The notes under the pieces were generated by a model. That model had not been told where the DNA came from, did no database searches, and worked only from the letters and a program-made list of their open reading frames with translations. From assembly GCA_963680875.1 (NCBI GenBank), contig OY804578.1, positions 99,973,689 to 100,037,688 on the forward strand: 64,000 bases of DNA. Direction: 5' to 3'. The DNA is from Bathymodiolus brooksi. Its lineage: Eukaryota; Mollusca; Bivalvia; Mytilida; Modiolidae. A program made the position numbers and the translations under genes. This document shows, piece after piece, positions 47,684 through 57,455 of this stretch (the first letter of the stretch is position 1; each line of letters opens with the position of its first letter).

Positions 47684-47822
47684 ATACGTACATTGTCGGT
47701 AAATATAAAAAAATTTGTACGAGCTTTAGAAACAGGCAGAATAGCGAGCCTTCGGCGAGCTTTTCAGGCCTGTTTCGCAGCGAGTTCAAATGAATTTTAT
47801 ATTTAACGACAATGTACGTATA
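47684..47822. repeat. palindromic element, 139 bp
   Basis: ATACGTACATTGTCGGTAAA, TATAAAA and a GAAACAGGC phrase on the left mirror GCCTGTTTC, TTTTATATTTAACGACAATG and TACGTAT on the right. A small GC-rich hairpin (GCGAGCCTTCGGCGAGC) sits near the centre. Because of the symmetry, both strands give similar frames, which are artefacts. Confidence 0.85.
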
Positions 47823-48301
47823 ATTGTGTTTATCCCGCAATGTCAAAAAGTCGGAAAACTTGTCAGATTTAAACAAAAAGGACAGAAACAAGCGTCATTC
47901 CTCGCCTTTCATAAATGTTGTCAAGGGTGTCTTCTTCGTGGTCCGCGTTGCATTAGTACCAGTTTCATACTTGTCTGCGCCCTCCGCTACAGGGTACCAG
48001 GAAAGTTTATTCGTAGGCTGAAAAGTTTATTCGTCTAGTACGAATAAAGCAAAAAATTATTCGTATAGCATATTTGTACAGCAAATGTACTGATTGCAGG
48101 ATAAATATACTTCAACAACACAGACTAAAAGTATATGTGTACACAAAAATTGAAAGTTTTATTTTCAAACCAACATTATTGAAGTCCAGAGGACAAGAAG
48201 CAAAATACAGTTGTTTTTTTGTATCTGTTTAATTTGAGACTCTTTGTCTTGTTCAGTCAAATTTAATGATACCGTTTTCATAAATTTTAAATTTTATTAC
48301 C
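47823..48301. other. unannotated sequence
   Basis: GTTTATTCGT recurs three times around 48006-48060. No gene is supported. Confidence 0.5.
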
Positions 48302-48309
48302 GCTATACA

Positions 48310-48458
48310 ATCCTGACGATGAGCACCGGTCCTCCGGCCCAAGATCAGTCAAACTTTGTTCGTACCAGTAATTTTTTCAATTTTCATTTATAACTACATA
48401 AAACTAAATTCAAAAATTTTATTCAACCAGTAAATTCAATTGTTTATTTCGAGGACTG
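48310..48458 (+). mobile_element. MITE, CAGTCCTC family b, copy 3
   Basis: The ends are ATCCTGACGATGAGC and TTTCGAGGACTG, with GGTCCTCCGGCCCAAGATC and ACTTTGTTCGTACCAGTAA inside. The flanks GCTATACA (48302-48309) and GCTATAAA (48459-48466) match at 7 of 8 bases, suggesting an 8-bp target duplication. Confidence 0.8.
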
Positions 48459-48466
48459 GCTATAAA

Positions 48467-49019
48467 TATCTTGTATATCAACACATGGATAAACCTGATT
48501 AAAAATGGGTATTTCCCATCCATGTTTTTATGGTGCCATAATTAACAAAGCTAAAAAGTTCAAATCTAACACATATATTATACTTGTAAAATCCTTATAA
48601 CATTTGGGATTCTTTGCTAAAATATACAGTTCGCTTGCACAAATAGTAAGTTCAAAAATAGCAATTAAATCCGTAATTTATGTTTCATTCTATATTATAT
48701 GACTATTTTATGTTCAATATTATTAATGATTTATTTATTCTGGTCTACCACAAAGACCATTTAACTCATTAGCTGTTCATGATTGATTGATATTAAATCT
48801 GTTAGAAGTCTCAGTTATGATTTTGTTTGTTCTAAGAGTAATGGTCTATAGCTAACATATTCTACCTTCCTATAGCTAGTAGTCAGCTTACTACCTACAT
48901 GTATTAACCATGATTTTGTACTGTCCATGTTTATTTTGTCACTTCTAGGATAGTACATTATATGTGATCTTTTTTGTGTGGAAACGAATCTGTGCACGTT
49001 TTTGGTTCTGTCCTTTGTT
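48467..49019. other. unannotated sequence
   Basis: No supported feature. Confidence 0.5.
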
Positions 49020-49345
49020 TACATCTATATTACAGTTGGAGATCCAATTATCAAAAGGGGGACGGTTGGGATTCCATTAACCGGTTTTGCACCAGTCCCA
49101 AAGCAGGCCCTGTATTTCCAAGTCGTATGTCCTGGTCCTTTGTATATTCAATGATTTGAGATGAGAGGTGGTTGTTCTTTTTCGCCGATATTTTTGGTAC
49201 AATTGTTGACCATCACTCTTTAAGCTTTCTTTTCATAATCCATTTTGACTGTAACTAGACTGATCAGCTTACATTGTTTTAGTGAACAATTCTTTCTGTG
49301 TCTAGTATATTGCTATAAGGAATTCACCACTATAAAGCTGCTCAA
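49020..49345 (+). repeat. dispersed repeat R1, copy 3
   Basis: Matches the reverse complement of 2815-3130 (GTTGGAGATCCAATTATCAA, GGTTGGGATTCCATTAACC, GTCCTGGTCCTTTGTATATT, GAGATGAGAGGTGGTTGT). The 61-codon frame over it is not conserved between copies. Confidence 0.7.
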
Positions 49346-49548
49346 TCCTTATTTTGTGAATAATAATGTCCTGCCTATTACAGAAGAAGTCAAGCTAATT
49401 TCGAATCCCCATCTGTTGGAAGAATTGGCTGTTTGACTGTTCGTTTCAATGAACAATGATTTTCCTTGGCGCAAAGTCTTTCCCATTATATTCACTTTTA
49501 CAAGATTATTCTTTGGTACTAGTTCAGTAAACAACTCTTTACCTTACA

Positions 49549-49620
49549 CAGGCGTGGATCCAGGGATTTTCGTTAGGACGTGAAATCTAGGCGAAGGGCC
49601 TGAGGTCCAAGTAGGCGAGT
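49549..49620. mobile_element. possible left end of a decayed DNA element
   Basis: AGGCGTGGATCCAGGGATTT resembles the CAGGGGCGGATCCAGGA terminus at 47389. No matching right end was found. Confidence 0.3.
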
Positions 49621-50679
49621 ACAGGGTAAAGCCATAGTAGGATGACCAAATGGGAGCGATAAACCCCAGAAGCTCCGAAAGTTTCTGGAATTTCAGCCTT
49701 TACCATGCAGTATTCATATAAAACAAATGCTGTATGACACATGCTTTGCATTTATTTCTAAATCCGTGTCTATTACAGGACATAGATATATGCAAAAAAA
49801 CAAATAGCTACGAATGCGATAACCATGGCTGCGATATTTGACTACCACTAGGCAAGTATGGGAAGTTGAGTAGGGACGAACAATTAGAGAAATTAAATGA
49901 TGTTAGGGTTGACCTGCTTGTATTCTTCTTAGCCTTTTTTCCGGTTTGACGGATTTAACCTTATCATTTAGAAATGTAACTTTTCAATTCAACTGGGTCT
50001 TGCTTGGAATAAAACATTAAGTTCTGGTAGAACACCGGACTGCCTTTCCTAGTTAAGTTACAGCAAGACATATCATTGAAATATTTGTTTCTATTTCAGA
50101 TTACACTTTTCGTAAAATGTTTTATTGAGTAAAATAAGTTGAGCGAATGTACACATGAGTATACACCATGAATTTTACATTTTCTCCAACTATTTTCTTG
50201 AGTACATTAAATAATTTGGCCATTTTAACACACACGTATTTATTCTGAGTTTATTTAAAAGACTTTTATCCGAGTTGTAGATATGCAACATTTGATTGCA
50301 ATCGATAAATTCACTGCAATATTTTGTACTTCCTGTTTAGCCCTATACCTTTGATGTTTTTCTTATGAACCATCTGTTTTAGCAATGAGCGTTAGCAATT
50401 ATAGTCAGAACTTGCATCTCATTCTGAGTACAATGTATGTAAATGCAATCTAAATTCAATTGACATTGTTTTGAAAACTAAAGGAAAGTTCAATCCTTCA
50501 CACACCCTGCTGAATACACACAAATTAAACACTGAAGGAATCTGTCTCGCCTTTGGTACAATTTCAGACGTTAACAAATCAAGTGTGCTGTGTCTCATTT
50601 GTAAAATAGCTGATTGCCATTGACTATCTTATTTACACTGCATACAATATAATCTGTTTTGTGAGAGTTATCTATTACG
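49621..50679. other. unannotated sequence
   Basis: No supported feature. Confidence 0.5.
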
Positions 50680-51207
50680 TGATGATACTAGTTAGTCATT
50701 TGTCCAATGTACTTGTTCGTAATCTAGTTATGAAGCGATGCTGGTTAGTCGTATGTCAAATGTACTTGTTCGTAATCCTTTTATGAGGCGATGCTGGTTA
50801 GTCATTTGTCCAATGTACTTGTTCGTAATCCATTTGTGAGGCGATGCTAGTTAGTCGTTTGTCAAATGTACTTGTTCGTAATCCATTTGTGAGGCGATGC
50901 TGGTTAGTCGTTTGTCAAATGTACTTGTTCATAACCCATTTGTGAGGCGATGCTAGTTAGTCGTTTGTCAAATGTACTTGTTCGTAATCCATTTGTGATG
51001 CGATGCTGGTTAGTCATTTGTCAAATGTACTTGTTCGTAATCCATTTGTGAGGCGATGATGGTTAGTCATTTGTCCAATGTACTTGTTCATAATCCATTT
51101 GTGAGGCGATGCTGGTTAATCACTTTTCAAATATACTTGTTCGTAATCCATTTGTGAGGCGAGGATGGTTAGTCGTTTGTCAAATGTACTTGTTCCTAAT
51201 CTATTGG
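50680..51207. repeat. minisatellite, 53-bp unit, 10 copies
   Basis: GAGGCGATGCTGGTTAGTCG, TTTGTC(A/C)AATGTACTTGTT and CGTAATCCATTTGT recur with 53-bp spacing. TCATTTGTCC and TCGTTTGTCA variants alternate irregularly along the array. Confidence 0.96.
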
Positions 51208-51387
51208 TCTAGTTACGGTTTTCCTATAATATATCTTCAGTTTGGTATTTAGTTGTTCCCATGATTTTTTTTCCACAATGCCATAGTTATTTTAGAGATA
51301 TATTTAGAATAGTTTTATCTACTTTGCATGTACCATGCTTGTAATGCTTTGACCATTTCTGTTGCATGTATATGTGTCTAATAAACA

Positions 51388-51520
51388 TTAGAGGAAACCA
51401 AAGGGGCAATCAAGAATAGACAACCCAGAGACTTTGGCAACATTGGGCACACAAGACACGGGACGAAGACAAACAAAACAAAACAAGACCACAACATAAC
51501 ACAGAAAACTAAAACGATGA
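51388..51520 (-). repeat. dispersed mytilid-type repeat, copy 2
   Basis: The minus strand is homologous to 600-740. It leads directly into the 39-bp array at 51521, where the sequence diverges from the family's usual continuation near a CAGAAAACTAAAACGATG junction. Confidence 0.6.
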
Positions 51521-53269
51521 TAAACATAGACCCCACCATATGATTTGATATATACAATATAAACATAGACCCCACCATATGATTTGATATATACAATATA
51601 AACATAGATCCCACCATAAGATTTGATATATACAATATAAACATAGACCCCACCATATGATTTGATATTTACAATATAAACATAGACCCAAACATAAGAT
51701 TTTATATATACAATATAAACATAGACCTCACCATAAGATTTGATATATACATAGACCCCACCATAAGATTTGATATATACAATATAGACAATAGACCCTA
51801 CCATCAGATTTGATATATACAATATAAACATAGACCCCACCATAAGATTTGATATATACAATATAAACATAGACCCTACCATAAGATTTGATATATACAA
51901 TATAGACATAGACCCCACCATAAGATTTGATATATACAATATAGACATAGATCCCACCATAAGATTTGATATATACAATATAAACATAGACCCCACCATA
52001 TGATTTGATATATACAATATAAACATAGATCCCACCATAAGATTTGATATATACAATATAAACATAGACCCCACCATATGATTTGATATTTACAATATAA
52101 ACATAGACCCAAACATAAGATTTTATATATACAATATAAACATAGACCTCACCATAAGATTTGATATATACATAGACCCCACCATAAGATTTGATATATA
52201 CAATATAGACAATAGACCCTACCATCAGATTTGATATATACAATATAAACATAGACCCCACCATAAGATTTGATATATACAATATAAACATAGACCCCAC
52301 CATAAGATTTGATATATACAATATAGACATAGACCCCACCATAAGATTTGATATATACAATATAGACATAGATCCCACCATAAGATTTGATATATACAAT
52401 ATAAACATAGACCCCACCATATGATTTGATATTTACAATATAAACATAGACCCAAACATAAGATTTTATATATACAATATAAACATAGACCTCACCATAA
52501 GATTTGATATTTACAATATAAACATAGACCCCACCATAAGATTTGATATATACAATATAGACAATAGACCCTACCATCAGATTTGATATATACAATATAA
52601 ACATAGACCCCACCATAAGATTTGATATATACAATATAAACATAGACCCCACCATAAGATTTGATATATACAATATAGACATAGACCCCACCATAAGATT
52701 TGATATATACAATATAGACATAGACCCCACCATAAGATTTGATATATACAATATAAACATAGACCCCGCCATAAGATTTGATATATACAATATAGACATA
52801 GACCCCACCATAAGATTTGATATATACTATATAAACATAGACCCCACCATAAGATTTGATATATACAATATAAACATAGACCCCACCATAAGATTTGATA
52901 TATACAATATAAACATAGACCCCATCATAAGATTTGATATATATAATATAAACATAGCCCCCACCATATGATTTGATATATACAATATAAACATAGACCC
53001 CACCATAAGATTTGATATATACAATATAGACATAGACCCCACCATAAGATTTGATATATACAATATAGACATAGACCCCACCATAAGATTTGATATATAC
53101 AATATAAACATAGACCCCACCATAAGATTTGATATATATAAACATAGACCCCACCATAAGATTTGATATATACAATATAAACATAGACCCCACCATAAGA
53201 TTTGATATATACAATATAAACATAGACCCCACCATAAGATTTGATATATACAATATAAACATAGACCCC
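51521..53269. repeat. 39-bp minisatellite, about 44 copies (part 1)
   Basis: The unit holds ACCATAAGATTTGATATATA and CAATATAAACATAGACCCC. All three minus-strand frames of the unit lack stop codons (MVGSMFILYISNL, GVYVYIVYIKSYG and GLCLYCIYQILWW), producing spurious frames up to 256 codons. Marker variants (GATATTTACAA..CCCAAACATAAG, then CCTCACC, then CCTACCATCAG) recur as a block starting at 51664, 52085 and 52428. Some units are 30 bp, lacking AATATAAAC. Confidence 0.97.
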
Positions 53270-53499
53270 TTTCGTATCTTTGGGGAACTTTAAAATATAA
53301 CGATACGAATAAAATTGTTAAATTTGTAATAATTTCTACTCTAAAACAAAATGTGTGTCTGCTACCTTCGCGGATTTCCACCAGAGAGCGTATATAAGAC
53401 AAACCGGAAACGGGCTAACCCCAGATTCCGGATTGCCGCAATATATCCGTCTGTGAACATCCAACCATTAATGAAAACACCAAAAATAGATATACAACA
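53270..53499 (-). repeat. 3' LTR
   Basis: A 230-bp repeat. Its minus-strand TATA-like motif is at 53389-53397, and a CCGGAA/TTCCGG hairpin lies at 53404-53431. It abuts the polypurine tract at 53500-53511. Confidence 0.82.
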
Positions 53500-54077
53500 T
53501 CCCGCCCCCTAAAAATGAAATTTAGAAATTTCAAAATGGTTGGTTGATTCACAGATGGGAAAAAACTACAATACTATATACAAATAGAACATATTAAAGT
53601 GAAAATTGAAACAAACAAAGAAAATCATATAAACAATTATCTAGCTTTCTCTTAGATCTAACATCCCACTCCTCTGCCACTGCACCCATTCATACAAATA
53701 CATATAGTGCTTGAAGAGTCAATGATGTCGTTTTAAAACAATAGCACATTTATAAAAGCATAGCGTAATAGAGAATAAAAAAACTATCAAAATATTCAAC
53801 TGGAGCCATCGATTGAATAATAAATGTCAATGAATTCTTAGCGGAGACCTTAAAACTCCTAACTTGCTTATAAGCATTGAAACAAGGTTTTATTTTCAAG
53901 CAAATCACAAAATCTCCTACGCCACTTTCAGACTCTAATATACTGTTGCACACTTTGATATGTAATGATATGATTATAATAAAAATTTAAATAGGTAACA
54001 GACGCACAAGCTAAATATGCACAAACCAAAAAGTAAGTATATAATACATAATCAATTTAAGTCCAAAAGTGTCCATC

Positions 54078-54590
54078 AAATAACACCAAGCTTTGGCGAA
54101 ACAGTTTTCACCTTATGTAAAACGGGAATCACCCCTCCAACTAGTAGCATCATATTTAATCAAATTTTATATTGTTAGTCACCATACTTGGCGATACAGT
54201 TATCACCAAAGGCAAAGGAAAGTTCATCCATGGATCATCCATAAATAGTTAAAAAACAGAACGGAACCACAGTTCTCATAATTCGTAAAAGGTCCAAAAT
54301 AACAAACAGTAGAAATAAAACGTATATACAGCATTTGTTGGCGACACAGTTATCACCAGCAATAATTATCAACGGGGTCAAACATATACTCTCAAAGTTC
54401 AAGATTTATTGGCGATACAGTTATCCAATATCACCAATTGTATGGCAAACTAAATCACTGTCTAAAAGGAAGCTAACTATATTCCAAAATTCAAGACATA
54501 TCGGCGATACAGTTATCACCAAGGCAACATATACCATATACAGCAGCAAATCATCAGAAGGAACAAGTGTTGGCGACACAGTTTTCACCA
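54078..54590. repeat. six interspersed copies of an ~18-bp motif
   Basis: GGCGA(T/C)ACAGTTATCACC or close variants occur near 54099, 54193, 54342, 54413, 54502 and 54575, at irregular 70-150 bp spacing within the LTR element interior. GGCGAT and ATCACC can pair with one mismatch around an ACAGTT loop. The surrounding sequence is less conserved, although TTCAAGA precedes two copies. Confidence 0.75.
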
Positions 54591-54846
54591 TCACAGCAAT
54601 GTCATTATACAAGTTCATATTCTGATCACCAATCTATTTCACCAATATTTAGATCAGAAACACTAGAATTATATTCAAGTTGACTCCTAAGTCTACTAAG
54701 ACTCGTTACAGGGTACAATTATATCAATAATAAAATGGCGACTTTTAAATTTGTCGAATCACACGTGGCTTTTTTTAAAAAAAAAAAATTCCACCAAAAC
54801 ACAGGAAAACACGAATAATCGTGTGTAGTCTAGTTGTTCTCCACCA

Positions 54847-55076
54847 TTTCGTATCTTTGGGGAACTTTAAAATATAACGATAGGAATAAAATTGTTAAAT
54901 TTGTAATAATTTCTACTCTAAAACAAAATGTGTGTCTGCTACCTTCGCGGATTTCCACCAGAGAGCGTATATAAGACAAACCGGAAACGGGCTAACCCCA
55001 GATTCCGGATTGCCGCAATATATCCGTCTGTGAACATCCAACCATTAATGAAAACACCAAAAATAGATATACAACA
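54847..55076 (-). repeat. 5' LTR
   Basis: Identical in length to the 3' LTR with one mismatch. It is followed on the minus strand by the PBS candidate at 54846 downward. Confidence 0.82.
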
Positions 55077-56669
55077 CCCCACCATAAGATTTGATATATA
55101 CAATATAAATATAGACCCCACCATAAGATTTGATAAATACAATATAAACATAGACCCCACCATAAGATTTGATATATACAATATAGACATAGACCCCATC
55201 ATACGATTTGATATATACAATATAAACATAGACCCCACCATAAGATTTGATATATACATAGACCCCACCATAAGATTTGATATATACAATATAAACATAG
55301 ACCCCACCATAAGATTTGATATATACAATATAGACATAGACCCCACCATAAGATTTGATATATACATAGACCCCACCATAAGATTTGATATATACATAGA
55401 CCCCACCATAAGATTTGATATATACAATATAAACATAGACCCCACCATAAGATTTGATATATACAATATAAATATCGACCCCACCATAAGATTTGATATA
55501 TACAATATATACATAGACCCCCACCATAAGATTTGATATATACAATATAAACATAGACCCCACCATAAGATTTGATATATACAATATAAACATAGACCCC
55601 ACCATAAGATTTGATATATACAATATAAACATAGACCCCACCATAAGATTTGATATATACAATATAAACATAGACCCCACCATAAGATTTGATATATACA
55701 ATATAAACATAGACCCCACCATAAGATTTGATATATACATAGACCCCACCATAAGATTTGATATATACAATATAAACATAGACCCCACCATAAGATTTGA
55801 TATATACAATATAAACATAGACCCCACCATAAGATTTGATATATACATAGACCCCACCATAAGATTTGATATATACAATATAAACATAGACCCCACCATA
55901 AGATTTGATATATACAATATAAACATAGACCCCACCATAAGATTTGATATATACAATATATACATAGACCCCCACCATAAGATTTGATATATACAATATA
56001 AACATAGACCTCACCATAAGATTTGATATTTACAATATAAACATAGACCCCACCATAAGATTTGATATATACAATATATACATAGACCCCACCATAAGAT
56101 TTGATATATACAATATAAACATAGACCCCACCATAAGATTTGATATATACAATATATACATAGACCCCCACCATAAGATTTGATATATACAATATAAACA
56201 TAGACCCCACCATAAGATTTGATATATACAATATATACATAGACCCCCACCATAAGATTTGATATATACAATATAAACATAGACCTCACCATAAGATTTG
56301 ATATTTACAATATAAACATAGACCCCACCATAAGATTTGATATATACAATATAAACATAGACCCCACCATAAGATTTGATATATACAATATAAACATAGA
56401 CCCCACCATAAGATTTGATATATACAATATAAACATAGACCTCACCATAAGATTTGATATTTATAATATAAACATAGACCCCACCATAAGATTTGATATA
56501 TACAATATAAACATAGACCCCACCATAAGATTTGATATATACAATATAAACATAGACCCCCACCATAAGATTTGATATATACAATATAAACATAGACCCC
56601 ACCATAAGATTTGATATATACAATATAAACATAGACCCCACCATAAGATTTGATATATACAATATAAAC
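55077..56669. repeat. 39-bp minisatellite, about 41 copies (part 2)
   Basis: The same unit and orientation as 51521-53269. 30-bp units (ATATATACATAGACCCC) and 40-bp units with an extra C (TAGACCCCCACC) are interspersed. The extra C shifts the spurious frames, yielding the window's longest open frame (433 codons, minus strand, 54939-56240), which also reads through the LTR. That frame is not a gene. Confidence 0.97.
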
Positions 56670-56941
56670 ATCTGATCTCAATCAACAAATTTGATCATGT
56701 ACACTTTGCATCTTATTTATCTCCCTTCTGAATAGTATGCTGCACGACCTATTGTTTTTTATTATTATTATTATTATTAACTGTCATGTTGTCCACTTGA
56801 TGGCATTTAATCCAAAGATTGTGTATCTGTACAACTGGTCATTTCTTGGCAGTTTGATTACCACAACACACGAAATACTAATGGCTAAGCACTTTATTTT
56901 TTTTCATTTTTATTTTTACAGACAAAATGCATAATTATTAA

Positions 56942-56981
<40 letters not shown>

Positions 56982-57390
56982 CTCTTTTTTTTTTTATTGT
57001 TGTTTAACATAATCATTTACAATATTTATACCATATCGTGTCGTGAGATTTCAAGTAAACATATTTATATTGAAACGGGGAATTCTGGGTCAAGATATTA
57101 TTTGTGTAAAACCTTAAGAAACAGCAACAATAAACTACAAGACAGAAGCTGTCTTAATAAACTAAGAACGTGACGTCCGTAATCTTAATATAAACTCCCA
57201 TGAGTGATACAAGAAAAGAAAAAAATAGGTGCAACGATTATTTATATAGTTTATCATTTTAAAACAACACTGCGAATATAGAAGGTCTTTGTACTATACA
57301 ACTACTCTAGAAAAATAATTATAAAAATATTTCCTTAAAGATTGCAAAAAATAACTTAGAATTTTTTTCTTCATTATTTGGTTTTCCAAC
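56670..57390. other. AT-rich sequence with (TTA)n microsatellites
   Basis: TTATTA tracts occur at 56759-56779 and 56938-56981. No gene is supported. Confidence 0.8.
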
Positions 57391-57394
57391 CTTT

Positions 57395-57455
57395 CGACTT
57401 TGAGCATACCTGATGAAGATTATTCCAGAAATGCGTCGTGCGCACTCAATTTGAT
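57395..57455 (+). ncRNA. degenerate hammerhead-ribozyme-like motif
   Basis: CTGATGA at 57410-57416 is followed by GAAA at 57428-57431, the two conserved core boxes in the right order. TTGAG (57400-57404) can pair with CTCAA (57445-57449) as stem I, and TGCG (57432-57435) with CGCA (57441-57444) as a very short stem III. The segment between the boxes does not form a good stem II, and the expected U before the cleavage site is displaced, so activity is doubtful. Hammerheads with short stem III are known in Penelope-like elements and metazoan retrozymes. This may be a relic of one. Confidence 0.3.

Larger units (their letters stand above)
53270..55076 (-). mobile_element. non-autonomous LTR retrotransposon (TRIM-like), CCCC TSD
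   Basis: Two 230-bp direct repeats (53270-53499 and 54847-55076) differ at one position, near 53306/54883. They bound 1347 bp, and the whole sits in the 39-bp array with CCCC at 53266-53269 and 55077-55080. Removing it restores the array unit ATAGACCCCACCATAAG. On the minus strand the LTR starts TGTTGTATATC. Directly after the 5' LTR comes TGGTGGAGAACAACTAGA, a primer-binding-site candidate starting with TGG. Directly before the 3' LTR comes AGGGGGCGGGA, a polypurine tract. The LTR has a TATA-like CTTATATAC. No gag or pol frame is present. The LTR ends in ACGAAA rather than canonical CA. Near-identical LTRs suggest a fairly recent insertion. Confidence 0.82.

Noticed and set aside
53270..55076. 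simple segmental duplication of a 230-bp sequence
   Set aside because: Exact CCCC flanks, restoration of the array unit on removal, and PBS and PPT at the expected places favour LTR retrotransposition.
54939..56240. 433-codon minus-strand open frame of repeating 10-13 residue units
   Set aside because: It is produced by the 39-bp array, whose unit lacks stops in all three minus frames. It also runs through an LTR and changes frame at an extra C. There is no start context, domain or non-repeat coding part.
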